DNA of 11,568 bases from SBBV01 sp036555425 (lineage in GTDB: Bacteria; Pseudomonadota; Alphaproteobacteria; Bin65), in assembly GCA_036555425.1 (NCBI GenBank), contig DATBLL010000071.1:1-11568 (forward strand), read 5' to 3'. Positions 6,297 through 11,568 of this stretch are shown piece after piece. The notes beneath the pieces are model-generated. The model was given only the letters and a program-made list of their open reading frames with translations, did not search any database and was not told the DNA's origin. The stretch's first letter is position 1. Every line of letters begins with the position of its first letter. Both the position numbers and the translations under genes were made by a program.

Positions 6297-6993
6297 GCGG
6301 GCGATCGAGCGGGGCTGGCGGCGCGAGCGCGTACTGAAGGAGGATTTCTTCAGCCGGGTCGAGATCGGGCGCTGGCCCGAGCGCTGGGGCGACGCTCTCG
6401 TCGTCATGCGCGACGTCGGCGCCGCGGTGTGGTGGATCAAGCCGCTCGCCCATTTCATGATCCGCAAGGAAGTACGGGCACTCCGCCGCTTGACCGAGGC
6501 CGGCTATCCGCATGCGCCGCATCTCCTCCACTGGGACGGGCGCTATCTCTGCCGCTCGTGGCACGAGGGACAGGCGCTCAAGACCGCGCAGGTGCGCGAC
6601 GCACGATTCTATCGCACCGCGTTCGGCATCCTTCGCCGCCTGCATCGCCTCGGCATCGCGCACAACGATCTCGCCAAGGAGCCCAACTGGCTGGTCACGG
6701 CCGAGGGGCGGCCGTTCCTCATCGATTTCCAGCTCGCCAAGGTTTCGCCGCGGCGCGGCTGGCTGTTCCGCCGCATGGCGCGCGAGGATCTGCGCTATCT
6801 CTTGAAGCACAAGCGCAAATACTGCCCCGAGGCGATGACGGCGCGCGAGAAGCGCATCGCGTCGACGCCGGGCCTGTTCTCGCGCGTTTGGCGCAAGACC
6901 GGGAAGAGGGCCTACAACTTCGTCACGCGCAAGATCTTCGGCTGGGAAGACGCCGAGGGCGAGGGCCACTACAAGCGCTACGCCAAGAAATAG
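6289..6993 (+). CDS. Atypical small kinase (RIO/Kdo-kinase-like fold)
   Basis: The 234-residue protein has a compact protein-kinase-like core. The catalytic loop is HNDLAKEPNW (125-134), with Asp127, Lys130 and Asn133 in the order HxD-x2-K-x2-N. The metal motif is DFQ (146-148) where ordinary kinases have DFG. RKEVRALRRL (59-68) looks like the helix that carries the conserved Glu (Glu61). The glycine loop is not clear, and the activation segment is short and basic, as in RIO, Kdo/heptose (WaaP/KdkA) and APH-type enzymes. The C-terminal 70 residues are rich in Lys/Arg and Tyr. The ATG overlaps the second thioesterase by 8 nt and has AGGAG at 6280-6284, so it is made from the same message. Whether the substrate is a protein, lipid A core sugar or small molecule cannot be told. 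Confidence 0.8.
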   Translation: MAERAIERGWRRERVLKEDFFSRVEIGRWPERWGDALVVMRDVGAAVWWIKPLAHFMIRKEVRALRRLTEAGYPHAPHLLHWDGRYLCRSWHEGQALKTAQVRDARFYRTAFGILRRLHRLGIAHNDLAKEPNWLVTAEGRPFLIDFQLAKVSPRRGWLFRRMAREDLRYLLKHKRKYCPEAMTAREKRIASTPGLFSRVWRKTGKRAYNFVTRKIFGWEDAEGEGHYKRYAKK

Positions 6994-7015
6994 CGGCGGC
7001 GCCCTTTCCGCTTCC

Positions 7016-7981
7016 TCAGCGCAGGCTGGCGGGGACTTTCAATCCCTTTTCGGCGAAGTATTTGACCGCGCCCGGATGGAAGGGGAGGAAGTTGTTGCGG
7101 TCCCAATTCGCGAGCACCGTCTCTCTAGCGGAAGCGTGCCCGCGGAGGATGAGATTGCTGTGCTCGAGCACGGTCTTGGTGATGCGGTAGGCGAGCTCTT
7201 CGCTCATATCCTTGTTGACGATGAAGAAATTGAACGTGCCGAGCGTCTTGTGGTCTTCGCCGAGCTGGCGATAGGTGGCCTTGGGCACTATCGCCTCGGT
7301 GAGCTCCGGAAAATTCTTCCGGATGGCCGCGATCTCCGCATCGCTGTAGCGGATGAAGCGGACGTTGCGCTCGTCCTCGATCGCGCTGAACGCGTCGATC
7401 GGCAGGCCGGCGGCGAAGGCGAAGGCGTCGATCTTGCCGTCGATCAGATGGTCGGCGATCGCGGCGGCGCCGCCGTATTGGAAGTCGGCGTCGATCTTGA
7501 GCGCCTTGAACATCAGCGGGAAATAGGTGCCCGGCGTGCCCGCCTTGGGGCCGACGCCCACCTTGCGCCCGACCATGTCGCGCACCGAATGGATGGTGCT
7601 CTTCTCGAGCACGACGAAGTGGAACGGGGTGTCGTACATCGGGAAGAGGGCGCGAATGTCGCGGAACTTCTTCCCCTTCGTCCAGGCCGCGCTCGCGTTC
7701 CAGGCCTGATTCGCGATGCCCATCGTGGTCATGCCGAGATCGATCTTCTTGTCGCTCAGCAGCACGATGTTGTCGTTGGGGCCGCCGGTTTCGCGCGTAT
7801 GCACGGGGATGCCTGACTGCTTGGTGATGAGGCGCGCGACGAAGCCGCCATAGATCACATAGGTTCCGCCCTTGCTCGCGGTCCCCATCGTCAGCTTCGC
7901 GGGTTCGGCAGACGCGGCATCGCCGGCCGCCAGCACTGCGGCCAGCGCCAGCCAACAGACGCAAATAGCGCGCACGATCAT
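7016..7981 (-). CDS. TAXI-family TRAP solute-binding protein
   Basis: From ATG 7981 the precursor has 321 residues. Residues 1-25 are a signal peptide ending in ASA. The mature start KLTMGTASKGGTYVIYGG (29-46) is the TAXI signature, in which G-T-A/G-x-x-G-T-Y meets the ligand; NDNIVLLSDKKIDLGM follows as in the family. TAXI proteins bind organic acids such as glutamate or 2-oxo acids in the periplasm and hand them to a TRAP membrane permease. No permease (DctQ/DctM or fused) gene is adjacent, so it is an orphan here. An upstream TTG at 7996 is also in frame, but GAGGG at 7990-7994 is properly spaced for the ATG. It lies 97 nt beyond the amidase stop on the same strand. Confidence 0.9.
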   Translation of the reverse strand: MIVRAICVCWLALAAVLAAGDAASAEPAKLTMGTASKGGTYVIYGGFVARLITKQSGIPVHTRETGGPNDNIVLLSDKKIDLGMTTMGIANQAWNASAAWTKGKKFRDIRALFPMYDTPFHFVVLEKSTIHSVRDMVGRKVGVGPKAGTPGTYFPLMFKALKIDADFQYGGAAAIADHLIDGKIDAFAFAAGLPIDAFSAIEDERNVRFIRYSDAEIAAIRKNFPELTEAIVPKATYRQLGEDHKTLGTFNFFIVNKDMSEELAYRITKTVLEHSNLILRGHASARETVLANWDRNNFLPFHPGAVKYFAEKGLKVPASLR

Positions 7982-8078
7982 GGGTGCCGCCCTCAATCGG
8001 CCTCGGGAGCCGGGGCGTAATTGCCACCAAGGCGGTAAAGAACGGCTGAGCGCAGACGGTTAACGCGCGAGGGGACGC

Positions 8079-8939
8079 CTACTCGGCCGCATCCTTGGCG
8101 CCGGCCGCGAGGCTATCCGGACCGGTGAAGGCGCGGTCGTGCTGCAGCGAGGGGATGCGCCGGCGCGCCTCGGCGGATTTGGCGAGGTCGATCTCGGCCA
8201 CGATCACGCCTTCGCTCTCGCCGCCCTCGGCCAACACCTCTCCCCAAGGATCGATGATGAGCGAGTGTCCGAAGGTGCGGCGGCCCTGCGCGTGGGTCCC
8301 GCACTGGGCCGCGGCGATGACGAAGGCGCCGCATTCGATGGCGCGCGCACGGTTGAGAATGTGCCAATGCGCGCGTCCCGTCTGCTCGGTGAAGGCGGCC
8401 GGCACCGTGAACATCGCGGCGCCCGCCTTGGCGAGCGCGCGATAGAGCCGCGGGAAGCGCACGTCGTAGCAGATTGTCATGCCGAGGAGGCCCCACGGCG
8501 TCGGCGCCACCACGGCGCGGTCGCCGGGCGCGATGCGCTCGGATTCGCGATAACGCTCGCCGCCGGCGAGATCGACGTCGAACAGATGCAGCTTGTCGTA
8601 GCGCGCGACGATGTTGCCGGCGGCGTCGAACAGGATCGAGCGGTTCGCGTACTTGGCAGAGCCGGTGCGGATGGAGAGCGAGCCCGCCAGGATCCAGGCA
8701 CCGGTTTCGCGCGCGAGGCCGCGGAAAGCCGGGATCGCCGGATGCTCGGATTCGGGCAGCGCCTTCTTCACCGCCTCGGCGCCGATGGGCTCGATCATCG
8801 TCACGTTCTCGGGATAGGTGATGAAATCAGCGCCCTGGGCGCGCGCCGCGCGGCCGAGCCGCAGCGCCGTCTGGATATTGGGCGCGAGCTCGCGCCCGGC
8901 GGTCACTTGCACGCAGGCGGCCTTGAATATTCCGCTCAT
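8079..8939 (-). CDS. Nit1-type carbon-nitrogen hydrolase (probable deaminated-glutathione amidase)
   Basis: The 286-residue protein is a nitrilase-superfamily amidase with the complete triad: Glu44 in ITYPENVTM, Lys116 in YDKLHLFDVD and Cys157 in MTICYDVRFP. It closely follows the Nit1 pattern: HLFDVD, ICYDVRFPRLYRALAKAGA, AHWHILNRARAIE, AAAQCGTH and FGHSLIIDPWGEV. Nit1/YbeM proteins hydrolyse deaminated glutathione, a side product of transaminases, to 2-oxoglutarate and Cys-Gly. The gene overlaps grxC by four bases (ATGA on the minus strand), so the two are translationally coupled; this glutathione context supports the function. It is cytoplasmic. Omega-amidase (Nit2) is the alternative, but the motifs favour Nit1. 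Confidence 0.91.
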   Translation of the reverse strand: MSGIFKAACVQVTAGRELAPNIQTALRLGRAARAQGADFITYPENVTMIEPIGAEAVKKALPESEHPAIPAFRGLARETGAWILAGSLSIRTGSAKYANRSILFDAAGNIVARYDKLHLFDVDLAGGERYRESERIAPGDRAVVAPTPWGLLGMTICYDVRFPRLYRALAKAGAAMFTVPAAFTEQTGRAHWHILNRARAIECGAFVIAAAQCGTHAQGRRTFGHSLIIDPWGEVLAEGGESEGVIVAEIDLAKSAEARRRIPSLQHDRAFTGPDSLAAGAKDAAE

Positions 8940-9196
8940 GACGCAGCCTTCAACATGGGATCGAGCTTGCCCGCGGCATCGAGCGCGTAGAGATCGTCGC
9001 AGCCGCCGATGTGCTTGCCGTTGATCCAGATCTGCGGAACCGTGCGCCGGCCCGAGCGCCGCATCACGTCCTTGCGCTTCTCGGGATCGAAGGTCACGTC
9101 GGTTTCGTCGTAGCGCACGCCCTTGCGGTCGAGCAGCGCCTTGGCCGAAGCGCAGTAGGGGCAAAGGGCCGTCGTGTAGATCTCGATCTTGAGCAT
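8936..9196 (-). CDS. grxC: Glutaredoxin 3
   Basis: This 86-residue thioredoxin-fold protein has the dithiol active site CPYC (12-15), the cis-proline motif TVP (52-54) and the glutathione-binding GGCDDL (64-69), with a third Cys at 66. It reduces disulfides and glutathione mixed disulfides using GSH in the cytoplasm. A Shine-Dalgarno GGAG (plus-strand 9203-9206) lies 6 nt from the ATG. Its TGA overlaps the start of the amidase gene. The length and all motifs are standard; nothing is missing. Confidence 0.96.
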   Translation of the reverse strand: MLKIEIYTTALCPYCASAKALLDRKGVRYDETDVTFDPEKRKDVMRRSGRRTVPQIWINGKHIGGCDDLYALDAAGKLDPMLKAAS

Positions 9197-9210
9197 CGTT
9201 GTCTCCGCGC

Positions 9211-9235
9211 CGCCGCCACCCCCGACCCGGCGGCG
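9211..9235 (-). promoter_or_regulatory. GC hairpin in the grxC leader
   Basis: On the minus strand CGCCGCC and GGCGGCG (plus-strand arms 9211-9217 and 9229-9235) pair perfectly over 7 bp with a 14-nt loop. The hairpin ends four bases before the GGAG ribosome site of grxC, so folding could limit ribosome access. Whether it regulates is unknown; GC-rich leaders form such stems by chance. Confidence 0.3.
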
Positions 9236-9251
9236 AATCGCTCATCATGCA

Positions 9252-9280
9252 ATTCTGACGCAAATAGTGTGCCCGTCCAA
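9252..9280 (-). promoter_or_regulatory. Candidate grxC promoter
   Basis: On the minus strand TTGGAC (plus 9275-9280) and CAGAAT (plus 9252-9257) are 17 bp apart, close to a housekeeping promoter. Transcription would begin near 9245, giving a leader of about 50 nt before the grxC ATG. This would let grxC and the amidase be expressed separately from the cupin-crp pair. Confidence 0.4.
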
Positions 9281-9445
9281 GCCCGCCAAGGGTCTACGCG
9301 GCGAGGCGGGGCGGCGTTCCTGGAGCCAGGGCAGCGGTTTGCCCATGAGTTCGCGGACCGGCGCGGTCGGATCCTCACCCTCTCCCTCGAAACTTAGATT
9401 TCTATGTTTCGGACGATAGTACGGCGGCGTCGCCTGAGGCAATTC

Positions 9446-9462
9446 GGCGGCTGAAAGCCGCC
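9446..9462. terminator. Perfect 7-bp hairpin after the crp-like gene
   Basis: GGCGGCT (9446-9452) and AGCCGCC (9456-9462) pair perfectly around a 3-nt loop. It lies about 65 nt beyond the stop of the Crp/Fnr-type gene (minus strand). On that strand it is followed by GAATT and no T-run, so it is at best a weak intrinsic terminator. Confidence 0.35.
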
Positions 9463-9527
9463 CATCTTCGCGCGCGGAAGTGCCGACCGGCGGAAAATCT
9501 CGATGGCGCGTCGATGAGGGGCGCGCC

Positions 9528-10268
9528 TCAGCCCCCCTCGCCGCCCTCGACGATATCCTTCAAGGCCCAGAGGTCCTTGATGTTGAGGCCCGAGCCCTGC
9601 TTTTCCGCGACGCCCTTCTTGATGAGGTCGCTGATCGCGCGCGCCACCGTCTCGCGCGTCGTGCCGCAGCGCGCGGCCAGGTCCGAGTGCACCGGCAAGG
9701 GATCGATCGCGGCCGATTCGGCGTCCTCTTTGGCGAGCGTGCGGGCGAGGCGCAGGATCTCGGCGTAGACGCGCGTGTAGGCGCCGAGCGTCGAGAGGTC
9801 CATGATGCGATCGTTCGACGTGCGGATGATCACCGCCAGGCGCTCGATGACGGCGACGGCGAATTCCGGATGCTCGCGCATCAGCTTCTTGAAGGCTTCG
9901 GGCCCGAGGGCCGCCACCAGCGCGCGCTTGGTCGCGACGACGCTGGCCGAGCGCGGCTTGCCGTCGATGGCGGAAAGCTCGCCGAACATGCCGCCGGCAC
10001 GGATGTCGTCGTAGCTCACCTCGCGGCCGGAATAGGAGTAGTTCACGACCCTGACGATCCCGCCGACGATGAAGAATACGTCGCGGCTCTCGCTCTCGCG
10101 GTCGATGATCTGCTCGTCGGCCCTGTATTCCTTCCAGACGCAGCGCTTCTCGAGATCGCGCCGAACCGCCTCGGGCAGGCAGGCGAGCACGGGAATGCGG
10201 TCGAGCGTGCGCTGCACCGGCCAGGTGGCGCCGCGCAGGCGGCGCGAGGCCTCGGCGGGACTAGCCAT
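9528..10268 (-). CDS. Crp/Fnr-family transcriptional regulator, cNMP type
   Basis: The 246-residue protein has an N-terminal cyclic-nucleotide-binding beta-roll (about 25-135), a dimerisation helix (about 136-165) and a winged helix-turn-helix (about 190-230). The phosphate-binding cassette FGELSAIDGKPRSASVVA (95-112) keeps Gly96, Glu97, Arg106 and Ser107, the residues that hold cAMP/cGMP in CRP, so it should respond to a cyclic nucleotide. The recognition helix is within CGTTRETVARAISDL (201-215), similar to the SRETVGR of CRP. There is no N-terminal Cys cluster, so it is not an oxygen-sensing Fnr. The ATG at 10268 has a strong GGGAGG 5 nt upstream; longer frames into the cupin gene are not used. 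It overlaps the cupin gene by 8 nt. Confidence 0.92.
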   Translation of the reverse strand: MASPAEASRRLRGATWPVQRTLDRIPVLACLPEAVRRDLEKRCVWKEYRADEQIIDRESESRDVFFIVGGIVRVVNYSYSGREVSYDDIRAGGMFGELSAIDGKPRSASVVATKRALVAALGPEAFKKLMREHPEFAVAVIERLAVIIRTSNDRIMDLSTLGAYTRVYAEILRLARTLAKEDAESAAIDPLPVHSDLAARCGTTRETVARAISDLIKKGVAEKQGSGLNIKDLWALKDIVEGGEGG

Positions 10269-10593
10269 GTTCGCCTCCCTTGGGGCCGTAGAAGACGACC
10301 CAGGTGCCGAAATCGGCGCTGAAGGATTCGAAGCGATGCTCGGCGCCGGCGGGGGCGAAGAGCGCATCGCCGGGCCCGAACGGAACGCGCTTGCCCGCGC
10401 AGGCGAAGGTGCCGGTCCCGCTGGCGACGATGTAGATCTCGTCCTGTTCGTGCGGCGTTTGCGGATCGCTGCCCTTCGGCGCGTAATAGCGCAAAACCAT
10501 CGAGCCGTGCCGCATCAGCTCGGCGGAGCGAAATCCGGGCGGGATCGGCGCCCGGCGGGCCTGGTCGAGGGTTGCACTGAGCGGCACGGCCAT
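10261..10593 (-). CDS. Small cupin-domain protein
   Basis: The 110-residue product is a single cupin barrel. Motif 1 is HEQDEIYIVASGTG (48-61), with His48 and Glu52 as metal ligands and Gln50 where the consensus has the second His. Motif 2 is PGDALFAPAGAEHRF (74-88), with His86 as the third ligand. A divalent metal site with 2-His/1-Glu is therefore possible, but the reaction or ligand is unknown; such single cupins may be enzymes, isomerases or small-molecule sensors. A GGAG lies about 7 nt before the ATG. It is the first gene of a two-gene unit with the Crp-type regulator, whose start lies within its end, so the cupin may act on or report the same signal. The gene starts 74 nt past the comF stop. 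Confidence 0.87.
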   Translation of the reverse strand: MAVPLSATLDQARRAPIPPGFRSAELMRHGSMVLRYYAPKGSDPQTPHEQDEIYIVASGTGTFACAGKRVPFGPGDALFAPAGAEHRFESFSADFGTWVVFYGPKGGEHG

Positions 10594-10618
10594 CGGTTGC
10601 TCCGCCGGATTCCGGCCC

Positions 10619-10662
10619 CAAAGTGCCCGCCAAGCTGCCCCTGTCAAGTGCGTCCGCTCACA
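10619..10662 (-). promoter_or_regulatory. Promoter of the cupin-crp pair with a Crp-like site
   Basis: On the minus strand a perfect -35 TTGACA (plus 10642-10647) is followed after 17 bp by a weak -10, ACTTTG (plus 10619-10624). Just upstream is TGTGA-N6-GCACT (plus 10647-10662), a palindrome resembling the CRP site TGTGA-N6-TCACA with eight of ten matches. Its centre would lie about 42 bp before the start point, where class II CRP sites activate. The site overlaps the very end of comF up to the stop region. The boxes are seen; autoregulation by the Crp-type protein is inferred. Confidence 0.45.
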
Positions 10663-10667
10663 TACAC

Positions 10668-11423
10668 TCAATCCGATTTGAGCACCCGGGCGATGGCCAG
10701 CGCATCGACCGCGACAGCACCGGCCCGCAGCAGGGCGCGGGCGGCGGCATCGAGCGTGGCGCCGGTGGTGAGCACGTCGTCGACCAGCGCGATGCGCTTG
10801 CCCGCGACGAGCGCACGGCGGCGGGCCGGCACCGCGAAAGCGCCGCGCACGTTGAGCCGGCGCTCGCGTGCGGTGAGCCCGCCTTGGCTCGGCGTGGGGC
10901 GGAGACGCACCAGCGCATCGGGCGACCAGGCGATGTGGCTCTCGCGCGCGATGGCGCGGGCAAGGAGGGCGGACTGATTGTAGCGGCGGCGGAAGAGGCG
11001 CCGCCAATGCAGCGGAATGGGCACGATCAACTCGGCCCGCGCCAACACCTCGCCGCCGGCGCGCGCGATCCAGCGCGCCAGCGCCGGGGCGGCATGGACC
11101 CGGTCCGCGTTCTTGAAGCGCAGGATGAGCGGCTTGCTCGCCTCATCGTAGCGCATGACGGCGCGGGCGCGGCCGAAGGCGGGCGGATGGGCGAGACACT
11201 CGCCGCAAACGGCCGTGCCCTGCGCATGCTCGAACGGCAGGCCGCAGCGGTCGCAGAGCGGCGGGCCGATGAAGCGGATGGCGCCCCAGCAGGCGGGGCA
11301 GAGGGCGCCCGGCTCGCCCACGGGCTTGCGGCAGACGAGGCAGAGCGGCGGCAGCACGAGATCGAGTGCCAGCCGCGCCGCGCGCCGGATGCCGCCATAT
11401 CGTTCTGCCGTGGCCTCGGTCAT
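10668..11423 (-). CDS. comF: ComF family protein (phosphoribosyltransferase-like)
   Basis: The 251-residue protein begins with four CxxC pairs (28/31, 42/45, 57/60, 73/76), the double zinc ribbon of ComF/GntX proteins. The C-terminal half is a type I phosphoribosyltransferase-like domain with VPIPLHWRRLFRRRYNQS (134-151), the conserved VP-x-P-x-x...R-x-R-x-x-x-R-G/Y-N-Q block, and the PRPP loop LVDDVLTTGATL (213-224). ComF is needed for DNA uptake in naturally competent bacteria; in others it is kept, probably for DNA repair or replication restart. The ATG at 11423 has AGGA about 9-10 nt upstream. In many alphaproteobacteria comF is next to grxC and the amidase; here the cupin-crp pair stands between them. 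Confidence 0.95.
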   Translation of the reverse strand: MTEATAERYGGIRRAARLALDLVLPPLCLVCRKPVGEPGALCPACWGAIRFIGPPLCDRCGLPFEHAQGTAVCGECLAHPPAFGRARAVMRYDEASKPLILRFKNADRVHAAPALARWIARAGGEVLARAELIVPIPLHWRRLFRRRYNQSALLARAIARESHIAWSPDALVRLRPTPSQGGLTARERRLNVRGAFAVPARRRALVAGKRIALVDDVLTTGATLDAAARALLRAGAVAVDALAIARVLKSD

Positions 11424-11458
11424 CGTCGCCGATCCTAGCGCGTCGACGCCCCGGCTGT

Positions 11459-11568
11459 AGCTAGCTGGTCAAGTTGTCCGGTTTTCGTAGCGGGTCACTT
11501 GTCCGCTTCTTTCTGTTGAGTCCATGTTTTGATTCTTTCTTTGGTTGTGGTGGGGCCTGTGGGGATGT
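11459..11568 (-). mobile_element. Probable edge of an insertion element, cut by the window end
   Basis: From about 11460 the composition drops to roughly 50% GC, against the strongly GC-rich genes to the left. Two imperfect copies of one motif occur 26 bp apart: GTCAAGTTGTCCGG (11468-11481) and GTCACTTGTCCG (11494-11505). Repeated motifs of this kind at a composition break resemble transposase-binding ends. On the minus strand a frame enters at the window edge and ends in KERIKTWTQQKEADK with TGA at 11495-11497; all three minus-strand frames are open for at least 70 nt, so this could be the tail of a transposase or chance. I cannot name the family. Little else lies between here and comF. Confidence 0.35.

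Larger units (their letters stand above)
9197..9527. other. 331-bp intergenic region between crp-like gene and grxC
   Basis: No gene is convincing here. On the minus strand, a frame from TTG 9442 to the TGA at 9245 encodes 65 residues; its middle part (about 9290-9385) keeps C/G at nearly every third position, but there is no Shine-Dalgarno sequence and I recognise no family. The region also holds the grxC promoter candidate (9252-9280), a leader hairpin (9211-9235) and a hairpin (9446-9462) that could end the cupin-crp message. The stretch 9390-9420 is locally AT-rich. Confidence 0.5.

Noticed and set aside
7076..7816. Plus-strand frame opposite the TAXI gene, rich in Glu/Asp/Val/Ala
   Set aside because: Antisense to a clear family member; its acidic composition is typical of reverse-complemented GC-rich coding DNA.
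8020..8078. Possible terminator or promoter between the amidase and TAXI genes
   Set aside because: Repeated AACGG/ACGGTT are not true inverted repeats, no T-run follows, and no convincing -35/-10 pair could be read.
9480..10322. A 280-codon plus-strand frame opposite the Crp/Fnr gene
   Set aside because: It is a mirror frame of a well-supported gene with no recognisable domain and no suitable ribosome site.
10623..11438. A 271-codon plus-strand frame opposite comF
   Set aside because: ComF has full zinc-ribbon and PRPP-loop motifs on the minus strand; the opposite frame is a composition artefact.

Overview
The window is GC-rich chromosomal DNA with densely packed, often overlapping genes. 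It most likely comes from an alphaproteobacterium of the Hyphomicrobiales/Rhodospirillales type. The evidence is strong G/C preference at third codon positions, a Tat-like signal on an SH3-type exported protein, a YciB septation protein, a TAXI solute-binding protein, and a comF / grxC / Nit1-type amidase neighbourhood that I recall as common in that class. The genus cannot be fixed from sequence alone. No rRNA, tRNA, CRISPR array or prophage was seen.

Left part (1-4023, plus strand): the window opens in the last 22 codons of a gene that is a tandem paralogue of the next one, an exported protein with an SH3-like domain. A MATE multidrug/cation antiporter, the septation/inner-membrane protein YciB and a RimJ/RimL-type GNAT acetyltransferase follow. 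A TetR/AcrR regulator of the NemR-like subgroup comes next; its promoter lies between inverted copies of a 12-bp sequence that are probably its own operator.

Middle part (4158-6993): two small exported proteins face each other. One is a 63-residue orphan; the other is a four-cysteine 'cysteine-rich repeat' protein. A NUDIX hydrolase is divergent from a tight three-gene operon in which two PaaI-type hotdog thioesterases overlap by ATGA and the second overlaps an atypical small kinase of the RIO/Kdo-kinase-like type by 8 nt. This operon is the most unusual gene set in the window.

Right part (7016-11423, minus strand, read right to left): ComF (phosphoribosyltransferase-like competence/DNA-metabolism protein), then a cupin and a cNMP-type Crp/Fnr regulator overlapping by 8 nt, a 331-bp gap, glutaredoxin GrxC translationally coupled to a Nit1-like amidase (probable deaminated-glutathione amidase), and a lone TAXI periplasmic binding protein. 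The cupin-crp pair appears to be set into an otherwise familiar comF-grxC-amidase run. A consensus -35 box with a Crp-like palindrome just upstream precedes the pair.

The last ~105 bases change abruptly in composition and contain two imperfect copies of a GTCA(A)NTTGTCCG motif. They probably mark the edge of an insertion element that continues outside the window. I did not find a clearly new defence or mobile system. The best candidates for novelty are the thioesterase-thioesterase-kinase operon and the cupin-Crp module.
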